In this document: positions 7,882 through 17,942 of the stretch, piece after piece
Layout of the letters: every line of letters begins with the position of its first letter
Position numbering within the stretch: the first letter of the stretch is position 1
Assembly (NCBI GenBank): GCA_015065365.1
Contig: SVQL01000006.1
Span: 1 to 37,174, forward strand
Direction of reading: 5' to 3'
DNA: 37,174 nt
DNA from: Oscillospiraceae bacterium
Lineage (GTDB): Bacteria > Bacillota > Clostridia > Oscillospirales > CAG-272
Notes under the pieces: generated by a model
What the model saw: only the letters and a program-made list of their open reading frames with translations
Database searches by the model: none
What the model was told of the DNA's origin: nothing
Translations under genes and position numbers: made by a program

Positions 7882-9757
7882 CGGACAAAAGCCGTCTGCC
7901 GGCATGCCACCTCTGAGACCTACGGTGGGCCCCGGTGCGCCGCAGGGCGGCGGCCCATTGGGAAACAGAATGAACAAGCAAAAGCCAAAAAACGCGACAA
8001 AAACGCTCAAGCGTCTGCTCGGGTACATAGGCAAGAGCAAGCTTCTCGTCATAACTCTTATAGCTATTATGGTTATAGTCACCGTTACCGACCTTGCAGG
8101 CCCTGCTATGCAGGGAGCGGCAATAGACACAATTAAAATAACGGACGGTGCTCTCAGCGTTGATATGCATGCTCTTATGATATATCTTACTATAATGGCG
8201 GGACTGTTCGTCATAAGCGCATCAATGAGCCTTTTCCAAGGCTTTATCGCGACAAAGCTTTCGCAAAATACCGTTTACATGCTCCGCCGCGATCTCTTTA
8301 AGAAAATATCAAGGCTTCCAATAAAATTCACCGACACCCACAAGCACGGCGATATCATGTCAAGAATGACTAACGACGTCGAAAACGTTTCAAACGCAGT
8401 ATCTCAGTCGATAGCATCTCTAATTTCAAGTGTTCTGACGCTCGTCGGCGCGTTTGCGATGATGCTTTACTACGGCTGGGTAATGGCACTTATTGCCTGT
8501 GTAACCGTGCCGCTGACTATCTTAGTTTCCACGACTCTTGCGAAGTTTATGAAAAAATATTTCGTTCGCCGCCAAAAGCTCCTCGGAAGCCTTAACGGTC
8601 AGGTCGAGGAAATGGTAACCTCGTATAAGACCGTCGTTGCCTACGGCAAGGAGAAAAAAGCGATAGACGAGTTTTCGAATACAAGCAAAAAGCTGAAAAA
8701 ATGCAGTATAAGCGCGCGTGTTTGGGGATCTGTAATGGGCCCATGCATGAATTTCCTTGGAAATTTGCAGTACGTGCTGATTGCCGCCTTCGGCGGATTT
8801 TTCGTGCTCAATCCCGTGAGCTTTATGCGTTCTCTCACCATCGGTAACATTCAGTCAATGCTTCAATACTGCAAAAAATTTACCCGTCCCATAAACGAGA
8901 TCGCTAACCAATACGCAAACATACTGACGGCTCTTGCGGGTGCGGAGAGAATTTTTGAAATTATGGACAGCGCAGACGAGGTTGACGAGGGCACAGCAGA
9001 GGTAAGCATTTCCGAAATGAGAGGAAATATAGAGTTTGAGGGCTTGGACTTCTCTTATATTGAGGGAGAAAATGTACTCAAAAACTTTAACCTTTCCGTA
9101 AAATCGGGACAGAAGATAGCCATTGTAGGTGCAACAGGCTCGGGTAAGACGACCATAGTAAATCTCCTTACGAGATTTTATGAGCTTAACGGCGGAAAAA
9201 TAACCGTTGACGGAACTGACATAACCGAAATTCCCAAGGAAACGCTTCGTCACTCAATAGCGATCGTTCTTCAGGACACGGTGCTTTTCTCCGACACGAT
9301 ACGCGCTAACATCAAATACGGTCGAGAGGGCGCTACGGACGAGGAAATGAAGCGTGCCGCCTCTCTTGCCAAGGCTGACGTGTTTATAGAGCGACTGCCC
9401 GATGGCTACGACACGGTGCTAGCCGAGTCGGGAAGCAACCTCTCACAGGGGCAGCGACAGCTTCTCTCTATCGCTCGCGCGGTGCTCGCAGATCCCAAGA
9501 TACTTATTCTTGACGAGGCGACCTCAAGCGTTGACACAAGGACGGAGATGCATATTCAGCAGGCGATGGTCGCTCTTATGAAGAACCGCACCTCTCTGAT
9601 AATCGCACACCGCCTCTCCACCATTCGCGATGCCGACGTTATAGTGGTAATAAAGGACGGTCAGGTCGCAGAGTCTGGCAATCACGACGAGCTTCTCTCG
9701 CTTGACGGCGAATACGCAAAGCTTTACAGCAGTCAGTTTGCGGGGGTTGCTACGTGA
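7874..9757 (+). CDS. ABC transporter, fused permease/ATPase (heterodimeric exporter subunit 2)
   Basis: GATGSGKTT, LSQGQRQLLSIARAV, ILILDEATSSVD; overlaps the preceding ABC gene. Confidence 0.95.
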   Translation: MNNGQKPSAGMPPLRPTVGPGAPQGGGPLGNRMNKQKPKNATKTLKRLLGYIGKSKLLVITLIAIMVIVTVTDLAGPAMQGAAIDTIKITDGALSVDMHALMIYLTIMAGLFVISASMSLFQGFIATKLSQNTVYMLRRDLFKKISRLPIKFTDTHKHGDIMSRMTNDVENVSNAVSQSIASLISSVLTLVGAFAMMLYYGWVMALIACVTVPLTILVSTTLAKFMKKYFVRRQKLLGSLNGQVEEMVTSYKTVVAYGKEKKAIDEFSNTSKKLKKCSISARVWGSVMGPCMNFLGNLQYVLIAAFGGFFVLNPVSFMRSLTIGNIQSMLQYCKKFTRPINEIANQYANILTALAGAERIFEIMDSADEVDEGTAEVSISEMRGNIEFEGLDFSYIEGENVLKNFNLSVKSGQKIAIVGATGSGKTTIVNLLTRFYELNGGKITVDGTDITEIPKETLRHSIAIVLQDTVLFSDTIRANIKYGREGATDEEMKRAASLAKADVFIERLPDGYDTVLAESGSNLSQGQRQLLSIARAVLADPKILILDEATSSVDTRTEMHIQQAMVALMKNRTSLIIAHRLSTIRDADVIVVIKDGQVAESGNHDELLSLDGEYAKLYSSQFAGVAT

Positions 9758-10512
9758 CGGATTTTGATAAAGAGCTTTTCTCGCGCTTATGCGAAGAAGA
9801 CAGAATAATGCGCCCTTACGACGGCGAGAGCATCGGTACGTATAACGAAAAGCGTATTCACAGAATTCTCAAGCGCCTCGTTTGCGACGACGCAAATTGC
9901 TATGAGAAAAAGGTCGGAAGATACGTAGCGGACGTGCTCTCGGAAGGGCAGGTGACGGAAATACAGACCTCGTCATTCCGCCCACTCGGGAAAAAGATAG
10001 AATTTTACCTGACTCAAACGGATTTTTGTGTCACGGTGCTGCGCCCCGTAATATGTGAAAAAACCGTCATACGGGCAGATAAGGAAACGGGCGAGATTAT
10101 AAGCAGAAAACGCTCGCCAAAGCGCGGAAAGGACACAGACGTGCTATGTGACTTATATTATCTTGCCCAATTTTTAGAAAATCCGCGCTTTAAAATAAAG
10201 CTTTTGCATATAACGGCAGAGGAATACCGTTTTTCGGAGCGCGTGCGCTACCGCAAGTCGGGCGCGTTTGACAACGACCTGCGTCCCGTCGCGCTCGTAG
10301 GGGTTACGGAGTTCTCATCTATCTACGACGTAAGAAAAATACTGCCCGCAGAGCTTGCGGAAAACGAGTTTACAGCGGCAGAGTTTTCAAAAATCACAAG
10401 ACTTCAAGGCAGGCGACTTTCAACTGCTCTTTCTCTGCTTGTGCGACTCGGTATTCTCTCGCGAGAAAAGGACGGACGGCAGTATATTTATTCCGTCGTC
10501 GAAGATCTGTAA
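9754..10512 (+). CDS. Uncharacterised protein, possible PD-(D/E)XK-like fold with C-terminal helix-turn-helix-like region
   Basis: 252 aa; GTG start overlaps the ABC stop (GTGA). YVADVLSEGQVTEIQTSSF resembles D-x(n)-E-x-Q; C-terminal LQGRRLSTALSLLVRLGILSREKDGRQYIYSV resembles a winged helix. Confidence 0.6.
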   Translation: MTDFDKELFSRLCEEDRIMRPYDGESIGTYNEKRIHRILKRLVCDDANCYEKKVGRYVADVLSEGQVTEIQTSSFRPLGKKIEFYLTQTDFCVTVLRPVICEKTVIRADKETGEIISRKRSPKRGKDTDVLCDLYYLAQFLENPRFKIKLLHITAEEYRFSERVRYRKSGAFDNDLRPVALVGVTEFSSIYDVRKILPAELAENEFTAAEFSKITRLQGRRLSTALSLLVRLGILSREKDGRQYIYSVVEDL

Positions 10513-10551
10513 CTTAATTTACCAAAACGTCTAAAAAAAGAAAGAAATCTA

Positions 10552-10580
10552 TTTACAGAACGGCAAAATTATGCTATACT
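10552..10580 (+). promoter_or_regulatory. Promoter of the fhs operon
   Basis: TTTACA 10552-10557, 17-nt spacer, TATACT 10575-10580. Confidence 0.65.
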
Positions 10581-10621
10581 AATAGTTAATAAACACAATA
10601 AATAAAAAGGAGCTTGCTACC

Positions 10622-12295
10622 ATGAAAACCGATATTCAAATTGCAAAGGAAGCAACCATGCTTCCCATTACGAAAATTGCCGAAAAATTCGGGATCACCG
10701 ACGATGAGCTTGAGCTCTACGGCAAATATAAGGCAAAGATCAACGATGCTTTTCTTAAAAGGACCGAAAGCCGTCCTAACGGCAAGCTCGTTCTCGTAAC
10801 AGCAATAAATCCTACCCCCGCAGGTGAAGGAAAGACCACGACCTCGGTAGGCCTTGGCATGGCTATGAACAAGCTCGGCAAGAATACCGTAATCGCGCTT
10901 CGAGAGCCCTCTCTCGGTCCCGTTTTCGGAGTTAAGGGCGGCGCGGCAGGCGGCGGTTACGCGCAGGTCGTTCCCATGGAGGACATCAATCTCCACTTTA
11001 CTGGCGACTTCCACGCTATCACCGCGGCAAACAATCTTCTTTCCGCAATGATCGACAATCATCTTCAGCAGGGCAACGAGCTTGGTATCGACCAGAGAAG
11101 AATAGTTTTTGCCCGCGTTACCGACACCAACGACCGCGCTCTGCGCAACGTGACCGTAGGTCTTGGCACTCGCGTTGACGGTATTCCGCGCCAGGATCAC
11201 TTTATGATCACCGTTGCCAGCGAAATTATGGCAATTCTCTGCCTTGCGGAGTCACTCGACGACCTCAAGACAAGACTCGGCAACATTCTTGTAGCGTATA
11301 AGTACGACGGCTCTCCCGTATTCTGCCGAGACCTGTGTGCACAGGGCGCAATGGCGGCTCTCTTGAAGGACGCTATCAAGCCTAACCTCGTTCAGACACT
11401 TGAAAACACCCCCGCGATAATTCACGGCGGTCCTTTTGCAAATATCGCACACGGCTGTAACTCCGTAAGAGCTACGAAGCTTGCGCTCAAGCTCGGTGAG
11501 TATACTATAACCGAGGCAGGCTTTGGCGCAGACCTCGGTGCTGAAAAGTTCCTTGATATCAAGTGCCGCAAGGCTGGACTCACTCCCGACGCGGTAGTCC
11601 TCGTTGCTACCGTCCGCGCGCTCAAGTACAACGGCGGAGTCGCAAAGCCCGACCTCGCTGCTGAAAATCTTGAAGCTCTCAGGAAGGGTGCTGTCAATCT
11701 TGAGGCTCACATAGACAACCTTCGCAAGTTCGGCTTACCCGTTGTAGTTGCCATCAACCGCTTTGGAACGGACACGGACGCAGAGCTTGACTATATCCGA
11801 AAGATCTGCACCGAAAAGGGCGCAGACTTTGCTCTCTCCGAGGTATTTGCAAAGGGCGGAGACGGCGGAATCGAGCTTGCCAAGAAGGTTATTGAGGCAT
11901 GCGAAAAGCCTAAGAGCTTCACTCTTATGTACGACTCGAACGACTCCATAAAGGACAAGATAAAGGCAATAGCTACCAAGATATACGGAGCTGCCGACGT
12001 TAAATACGATGCAGCAGCCGCAAAGACCATCGCAGAGATAGAGGCGCTCGATCCCAAGTATTCGACCTTCCCCGTCTGCATGGCAAAAACGCAGTATTCT
12101 CTCTCCGACGATCCCGCAAAGCTCGGCCGTCCCGAGGGATTTACGCTTACAGTCCGCGAGGTCAAGCTCTCGGCGGGCGCTGAATTTATAGTCGTTCTCA
12201 CGGGCGCTATCATGACCATGCCCGGACTTCCCAAGAAGCCCGCAGCGGTCAGCATTGACGTCGATAACGACGGAAATATCACGGGACTGTTCTGA
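10622..12295 (+). CDS. fhs: Formate--tetrahydrofolate ligase
   Basis: 557 aa; [50 protein letters not shown]. Confidence 0.98.
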   Translation: MKTDIQIAKEATMLPITKIAEKFGITDDELELYGKYKAKINDAFLKRTESRPNGKLVLVTAINPTPAGEGKTTTSVGLGMAMNKLGKNTVIALREPSLGPVFGVKGGAAGGGYAQVVPMEDINLHFTGDFHAITAANNLLSAMIDNHLQQGNELGIDQRRIVFARVTDTNDRALRNVTVGLGTRVDGIPRQDHFMITVASEIMAILCLAESLDDLKTRLGNILVAYKYDGSPVFCRDLCAQGAMAALLKDAIKPNLVQTLENTPAIIHGGPFANIAHGCNSVRATKLALKLGEYTITEAGFGADLGAEKFLDIKCRKAGLTPDAVVLVATVRALKYNGGVAKPDLAAENLEALRKGAVNLEAHIDNLRKFGLPVVVAINRFGTDTDAELDYIRKICTEKGADFALSEVFAKGGDGGIELAKKVIEACEKPKSFTLMYDSNDSIKDKIKAIATKIYGAADVKYDAAAAKTIAEIEALDPKYSTFPVCMAKTQYSLSDDPAKLGRPEGFTLTVREVKLSAGAEFIVVLTGAIMTMPGLPKKPAAVSIDVDNDGNITGLF

Positions 12296-12296
12296 T

Positions 12297-12758
12297 ATGA
12301 TATTTCCGCTTTCCATTAAATCTCGCTCATATACCGATACGGAGAACGTCGGTGCAGAGCTTGCTCGCGCGATGCTTGAGGACGGCTCACTCCCCCGCTT
12401 CGTGGCGCTTTACGGCGACCTCGGTGTGGGAAAAACCGCTTTTACAAGGGGATTTACGAGCATTATCGCGCCAAGCGCGAGAGTTAAATCTCCCACCTTC
12501 GCTCTCGTAAATCAATACAAGGGCGACACCATTTCGGTATTTCATTTCGATATGTACCGAATCGGAAGTGAGGACGAGCTTTATTCGATAGGATTTTTCG
12601 ACTACACGGAAACAAATAATATCTGCATTACCGAGTGGAGCGAAAATATCGAATACGCGCTTCCGCCCTCGTTCGTCCGCGTCGAAATAAGCAAGGACGA
12701 CCCAAACGATACCGACAGCCGCCGTATCGACGTACAGCTCGTAACGGTAGCGCCGTAA
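12297..12758 (+). CDS. tsaE: tRNA threonylcarbamoyladenosine biosynthesis ATPase TsaE
   Basis: P-loop GDLGVGKTAFTRGF, SPTFALVNQY, FHFDMYRI; start at ATG 12297 rather than 12255. Confidence 0.92.
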   Translation: MIFPLSIKSRSYTDTENVGAELARAMLEDGSLPRFVALYGDLGVGKTAFTRGFTSIIAPSARVKSPTFALVNQYKGDTISVFHFDMYRIGSEDELYSIGFFDYTETNNICITEWSENIEYALPPSFVRVEISKDDPNDTDSRRIDVQLVTVAP

Positions 12759-12774
12759 CAGAACGGAGAATTTA

Positions 12775-13476
12775 ATGAAAATTCTGGCTTTTGACACATC
12801 TGCAACCGTCGCCTCCGTCGCGCTCTGCGAGAACACGGGGCTACTTGCGGAATACACCGTAAATAACGGAAATACCCACAGCGAAACGCTTCTGCCTATG
12901 ATAGAAGCCCTGTTGGCTCAATTTTCGCTGTCCGTGTCCGACATAGACCTTTTTGCCGTTTCCTCGGGGCCCGGCTCCTTTACGGGAGTACGCATAGGCG
13001 CAGCAACCCTAAAGGGACTCGCGTTCGGCTCGGACAAGCCCTGCGTGGGAGTATCAACTCTCCGCGCAATCGCAGAAAGCCTTTCGGTTTGCAAGGGACT
13101 CATTTGCCCCGTTATGAACGCGCGCCGCGCGCAGGTATACACCGCGCTTTTTCGCTCCGACGGACAAACACTTGAGCGCCTTATGCCCGATAGCGCCATG
13201 TCTATCTCGGAGCTTGACGAAAAGCTTGCGGCGTTCGGTGAGCCTGTCTATTTTTCGGGCGACGGCTACGGCGTTACTATCCCCGCACTTTCTCTTACAG
13301 AGGCTCTTCCCGTTCCCGACAGACTCAGGCATCAGTCTGCATATTCAGTTGCGTGCGTAGCATACGCAGAGCATCTTAAAGGCAAGAGCACAGACGACTC
13401 ATCATTCAAAGTAAATTATTTGCGCCTCTCTCAGGCAGAGCGCGAGTTAATGAATAAAAACAAAGAGGAGAACTAA
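12775..13476 (+). CDS. tsaB: tRNA threonylcarbamoyladenosine biosynthesis protein TsaB
   Basis: MKILAFDTSATVASVAL, SSGPGSFTGVRIGAATLKGLA, PVMNARRAQVY. Confidence 0.95.
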   Translation: MKILAFDTSATVASVALCENTGLLAEYTVNNGNTHSETLLPMIEALLAQFSLSVSDIDLFAVSSGPGSFTGVRIGAATLKGLAFGSDKPCVGVSTLRAIAESLSVCKGLICPVMNARRAQVYTALFRSDGQTLERLMPDSAMSISELDEKLAAFGEPVYFSGDGYGVTIPALSLTEALPVPDRLRHQSAYSVACVAYAEHLKGKSTDDSSFKVNYLRLSQAERELMNKNKEEN

Positions 13477-13478
13477 AA

Positions 13479-13925
13479 ATGAAAATAGCAATTGGTTGCG
13501 ATCACGCAGGATTTGGAATTAAGAATGCAGTAAAAGCACACGTTGAGTCTAAGGGCTACGAGGTAGTTGACGTCGGAACTTACTCCGCAGACAGCTGCCA
13601 CTATCCCGTTTACGCTTCCGCTCTCTGCGAAAAAATACTTGGCGGCGAGTGTGAGCTTGGAATACTTATCTGTGGCACGGGAATCGGCATGTCCATGGCA
13701 GCAAATAAGCATAAAGGAATTCGTGCAGCTTGCTGCTCGGACGTATTTTCCGCAAGACTTACACGCGAGCATAACGACGCAAACGTGCTCTGCTTCGGCG
13801 AGCGAGTAGTAGGAATCGGTACGGCGCTTGACCTCGTAGACGCATTCCTCGGCGCAGAGTATCTCAACAACGGCAACCACGTCACCCGTGTTGCAATGCT
13901 CTCTGACATAGAAAGCAAAAACTGA
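13479..13925 (+). CDS. rpiB: Ribose-5-phosphate isomerase B
   Basis: MKIAIGCDHAGFGIKN, LICGTGIGMSMAANKHKGIRAA. Confidence 0.96.
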   Translation: MKIAIGCDHAGFGIKNAVKAHVESKGYEVVDVGTYSADSCHYPVYASALCEKILGGECELGILICGTGIGMSMAANKHKGIRAACCSDVFSARLTREHNDANVLCFGERVVGIGTALDLVDAFLGAEYLNNGNHVTRVAMLSDIESKN

Positions 13926-13958
13926 TTTTTAAAAGAATCCGAAAGGAGGTAAGCGCAA

Positions 13959-14747
13959 ATGTGTATAAATAAAATAACAGGCGTATTGCGTGCTATTTCC
14001 GGCTCGGAGCACCCCAAGGCGTTTACTTCGGCAATAATAGTTGCCGCGGGACTGTCGGAGCGCTTCGGCGGAACGCTCACAAAGCAGATGACCTTGCTTT
14101 GCGGTACTCCTGTGCTTATTCACACGCTTACGGCTTACCAACAAGCGGAAACTATACATGAAATAATCGTAGTAGCAAGACCCGACGAGATCGAAGCGTG
14201 GAAAACCCTATGCTCGCGCCACGGTATCACAAAGCTTACTAAAATAGTTGAAGGCGGAGCTACGCGCCAGGAATCCGTGCTTTGCGGCTTTGAGGCGATA
14301 AGCTCGCGCGCAAAATTCGTCGCGATTGCCGACGGCGCTCGCTGTCTGACTACTCCCGAGCAAATAAACTCGGTTTGCCGCGCGGCTTACAGATACGATG
14401 CCGCAACTGCGGCTCACCGCTCCACGGATACCGTGAAAATTGCGGACAGAAAGGGATTTATCGACACTACCGCTGACAGAAATACCGTATGGCTTGCACA
14501 AACTCCGCAGGTATTCAAGACAAATCTTTACCGCGCCGCGGCTTATACAGCTCTCAAAAAGGGATATACGGCAACGGACGACAACTCCTTAATAGAAGCA
14601 GTCAGCGGAGCTGTACGACTTGTGGAATGCGGAGCACAGAATATAAAGATTACCACGCAGGAGGATATGGCGGTAGCCGCAGGTATCCTTACCGCAAGAG
14701 CCCGCGAGGCTAAGCAGAACGACAAGAAGGGAGACTCAAAGAAATGA
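13959..14747 (+). CDS. ispD: 2-C-methyl-D-erythritol 4-phosphate cytidylyltransferase
   Basis: [57 protein letters not shown]. Confidence 0.95.
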   Translation: MCINKITGVLRAISGSEHPKAFTSAIIVAAGLSERFGGTLTKQMTLLCGTPVLIHTLTAYQQAETIHEIIVVARPDEIEAWKTLCSRHGITKLTKIVEGGATRQESVLCGFEAISSRAKFVAIADGARCLTTPEQINSVCRAAYRYDAATAAHRSTDTVKIADRKGFIDTTADRNTVWLAQTPQVFKTNLYRAAAYTALKKGYTATDDNSLIEAVSGAVRLVECGAQNIKITTQEDMAVAAGILTARAREAKQNDKKGDSKK

Positions 14748-15220
14748 TAAGAATAGGACACGGATACGACGTTCACCGACTTGGCGAAGAACGACGTCTT
14801 ATTATCGGCGGCGTTGAAATACCTTATGAAATGGGACTGATCGGGCACTCCGACGCAGACGTTTTGCTTCATGCCGTTTGTGACGCGCTCCTTGGCGCGG
14901 CGGCTATGGGAGATATAGGCAAGCTTTTCCCCGACACCGACGCAAAATACGAGGGAGCGGACAGCCTTATATTGCTCAGAAAGGTTGTAACTCGGCTTAA
15001 CACGTCAGGCTACCGCGTAGTAAACGTCGACTCTACGGTAATCGCGCAGGCGCCGAAGCTTGCTCCCTATATTCAAAAAATGCGCTCAAATATCGCGCGT
15101 ACGCTTGACGTAAAGCTTGATGCCGTCAGCGTTAAGGCAACCACCGAAGAGGGGCTTGGATTTTCGGGCGAGGGCTTGGGAATTGCCGCACACGCAGTTT
15201 GCCTTATAGAAAAAATATAA
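14744..15220 (+). CDS. ispF: 2-C-methyl-D-erythritol 2,4-cyclodiphosphate synthase
   Basis: [59 protein letters not shown]. Confidence 0.97.
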   Translation: MIRIGHGYDVHRLGEERRLIIGGVEIPYEMGLIGHSDADVLLHAVCDALLGAAAMGDIGKLFPDTDAKYEGADSLILLRKVVTRLNTSGYRVVNVDSTVIAQAPKLAPYIQKMRSNIARTLDVKLDAVSVKATTEEGLGFSGEGLGIAAHAVCLIEKI

Positions 15221-15226
15221 AAAGGC

Positions 15227-15258
15227 GGCGCGCCGCAATACTCACTTGCAGGCGCGCC
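15227..15258. other. GC-rich hairpin between ispF and rpe
   Basis: GGCGCGCCGCAA-TACTCAC-TTGC(A)GGCGCGCC: 12-bp stem with one bulge, A-rich flanks. Confidence 0.7.
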
Positions 15259-15416
15259 AAAAGAAAAATATACGCTCGGGACGGATGAGCCGTTTCACGT
15301 CTTGAAGATTTCCTTTCCATTCCGTACCTCGCGTATTAAATTTCCTAATTTTATAGTATGCCTCGGCGCAGTCTTTTGCGCCCTAAATTTCATTTAAATC
15401 AAAAGGACGGTTAATT

Positions 15417-16076
15417 ATGACTATTATCTCTCCCTCGGTTCTTGCCGCAGATTTTTCCAAGCTTGGCGAAGAAGTAAACAAGGTGCACAAGGCAGGCGCA
15501 CAGTACATTCACCTTGACGTTATGGACGGAATTTTCGTTCCTAATATCAGCTTCGGTCCCTCCGTAATTGCATCGCTCAGAAAGGTATCCGACATCTTTT
15601 TTGACGTACACCTTATGATAACTCATCCCGAAAGATACATAAAGGATTACGTTGATGCGGGAGCTGACCTCATCACTATACATTATGAGAGCACCTTTGA
15701 CGTAAAGGGCACTGTCGCTCTTATAAAATCCTACGGTAAAAAGGCTGCCGTTTCTATAAAGCCCGCAACCTCTCCCGAGGTTATCTTCCCCTTGCTCCGC
15801 GAGCTTGATATGGTACTCGTAATGACGGTTGAGCCCGGCTTTGGCGGTCAGAAGATGATGCCCGATATGCTAAAAAAGGTTCGCGCTATCCGCGAGTATG
15901 CAAAGGAGAACGGCATAGACGTTGACATTCAGGTCGACGGCGGTATAACACCCGACAACGTAGCCTCCGCCTTTGAGGCAGGAGCTAACGTAATAGTTGC
16001 AGGCTCTGCCGTATTCAAGGCAGAAAACCCCGAAAAGGTCATCTCCGACATGATTGCAACGGGTAATAGCATATAA
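15417..16076 (+). CDS. rpe: Ribulose-phosphate 3-epimerase
   Basis: ISPSVLAADFSKLGEEV, HLDVMDGIFVPNISFGP, MTVEPGFGGQKMMPDM, VDGGITPDN. Confidence 0.97.
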   Translation: MTIISPSVLAADFSKLGEEVNKVHKAGAQYIHLDVMDGIFVPNISFGPSVIASLRKVSDIFFDVHLMITHPERYIKDYVDAGADLITIHYESTFDVKGTVALIKSYGKKAAVSIKPATSPEVIFPLLRELDMVLVMTVEPGFGGQKMMPDMLKKVRAIREYAKENGIDVDIQVDGGITPDNVASAFEAGANVIVAGSAVFKAENPEKVISDMIATGNSI

Positions 16077-16126
16077 TGCGCTCATATAAAATATGACGTT
16101 TAAATTTCAATAATCCTATAACAAGC

Positions 16127-16172
16127 AAAAAAAGAGAGAGCTTCGGTCAAGCCGAAACTCTCTCTCTTTTTC
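16127..16172. terminator. Bidirectional intrinsic terminator between rpe and the GH2 gene
   Basis: AAAAAAGAGAGAGCTTCGG...CCGAAACTCTCTCTCTTTTT hairpin between convergent genes. Confidence 0.9.
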
Positions 16173-16184
16173 GTTGGCGGAAAG

Positions 16185-17933
16185 TTACTTCTCGATAGCC
16201 GCCTTTTTGCCGAAAATTCTCTCGTATCTTTCGGGCGGGAATTTAAACTCGCGCTGATAAGTGAGAAGTCCGTTTTGCTCCTGCTCTACGTCGGTAAGCT
16301 GCGTGTAGCAGAACGCAAATATCTTTTCATTTTGAAGAAGCACGTCCGTAAGTCCCTCAAGACGTTCAAAAAATTCGTCCTCGCCGGCAACACTCTTTCC
16401 GTAGCCCCACGCGGTATCGTCCTTTTTCATTACCCACGCAATTCCGCCGTATTCGCTGACGAATACGGGAAGCTCGGTCTTGTATTTCTGTCGCTTGGGC
16501 GTCCATCTGTAAATCTGATCCTTAATAAGACCGTTATCCATTTCCGCGAAAACCTCACGGAATTTTTGGGGATCCTGCTCATAATCGTGAATATCGTGTG
16601 CGTCCGTTCGCTCTGTCGGATAAGAGCCGCTATCGGTAATCACGGGACGAGTCTTGTCAATAGCCTTGGTAACGTCGTAAACGGTATCAAGGAAATGATT
16701 ACACTGCCGTCTGCCGTTAAGATCCCACGTCTCGTTGAACGGGCACCAGCCAATAACGGAGGGATGCGAGAAGTCGCGCTCGATCTCCTCAAGCCACTCG
16801 GGAAGGAAATTATATATATTTCCCTCAAGCGTTGTATCAAGTCCCCAGTTGCCCGTTTCCTCCCATACCATATATCCGAGTCTGTCGGCGTGGTACAAAA
16901 ATCTCGGCTCAAACACCTTTTGGTGCAATCTCGCTCCGTTAAAGCCGCATTTCATGGAAGCTTCAATGTCAAAGATAAGAGCCTCGTCCGTGGGTGCCGT
17001 ATATATTCCGTCGGGATAAAAGCCCTGATCGAGCACGAAGCGACCGAAAACCGTCTTTCCGTTGAGCGTAAATCCCTTCTCCTTGGTGAGCGATACCTCT
17101 CGCAAGCCGAAATATCCCTTCATACTATCGGTTTTGCCGTCTTGAGTCAAGGAAAATTCAAGGTCGTAAAGCCGTCCGTTGCCGCACTCCCAAAGGTGTT
17201 TTTCGGCAAGAGAAATTTCGAGAAAGGTAGAATTGGAGCTTACCGTCGCATCTGCCTCGCCCATAAGCCTACCCTCGTAAAACGCCTTTACGTTAAGAGC
17301 CGCTCCTATTGATGCGTTACTCGTCAGCACCTCAAGTCCGAGCGAGGGAGCAGATATGTTGGGATACGCCTTATACGACGTAACGTGAGCCGCCTCTACC
17401 GCCTCAAGCCATACCGTCTGCCAGATACCCGTAGTACGGGTATAATAGCAGCCGTACGAGCCAAGGCGCGCGGATTGCTTTCCCGCTACCTGTCGCTCCG
17501 ATGCTATGTCGTCAACGGCACAAACGGTTATATAGTTGCCGTTTTCCTTCAGCTTGTCCGTTATGTCAAACTGAAAAGAAGTATATCCGCCGCGATGAGT
17601 GCCGACCTTCAAGCCGTTTACATACACTGTCGTTTCATAGTCGCAAGCATCAATATGCAGTATTATTCTCTTGCCGGACCACGTAGCAGGAATCTCGATA
17701 TCGCGTCTGTACCAAACCGAATTCATAAAATCGGTGTTGCCAATGCCCGAAAGCACGCTTTCGGGGCAAAACGGCACGGTGATCTTTGAATCCAAGGATT
17801 CTCTTTCAAAGTATTTCTTATAAACGCCAACCCTTGCGTTGTCGATCTCGAAATCCCAAGTACCGTTAAGGCAGAGCCAATCCGCTCTCATTCTGTCAGG
17901 TCTCGGATGCTTATCTTTTGGTATGCTTTTCAT
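16185..17933 (-). CDS. Glycoside hydrolase family 2 protein
   Basis: 582 aa; RADWLCLNGTWDFEIDN, VWYRRDIEIP, GFNGARLHQKVFEPRFLYHADRLGYMVWEE, WCPFNETWD, VSEYGG. Confidence 0.92.
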   Translation of the reverse strand: MKSIPKDKHPRPDRMRADWLCLNGTWDFEIDNARVGVYKKYFERESLDSKITVPFCPESVLSGIGNTDFMNSVWYRRDIEIPATWSGKRIILHIDACDYETTVYVNGLKVGTHRGGYTSFQFDITDKLKENGNYITVCAVDDIASERQVAGKQSARLGSYGCYYTRTTGIWQTVWLEAVEAAHVTSYKAYPNISAPSLGLEVLTSNASIGAALNVKAFYEGRLMGEADATVSSNSTFLEISLAEKHLWECGNGRLYDLEFSLTQDGKTDSMKGYFGLREVSLTKEKGFTLNGKTVFGRFVLDQGFYPDGIYTAPTDEALIFDIEASMKCGFNGARLHQKVFEPRFLYHADRLGYMVWEETGNWGLDTTLEGNIYNFLPEWLEEIERDFSHPSVIGWCPFNETWDLNGRRQCNHFLDTVYDVTKAIDKTRPVITDSGSYPTERTDAHDIHDYEQDPQKFREVFAEMDNGLIKDQIYRWTPKRQKYKTELPVFVSEYGGIAWVMKKDDTAWGYGKSVAGEDEFFERLEGLTDVLLQNEKIFAFCYTQLTDVEQEQNGLLTYQREFKFPPERYERIFGKKAAIEK

Positions 17934-17942
17934 TTTTCCCTC

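Noticed and set aside
10586-12316. Several minus-strand ORFs antisense to fhs
   Set aside because: Explained by codon bias of the fhs gene on the opposite strand.
15264-15310. Possible hammerhead-like core near GGATGAGCCGTTTCACGTC
   Set aside because: Lacks the conserved CUGANGA and GAAA core elements.
16275-17312. 345-aa plus-strand ORF antisense to GH2
   Set aside because: Antisense shadow of a well-supported GH2 gene.
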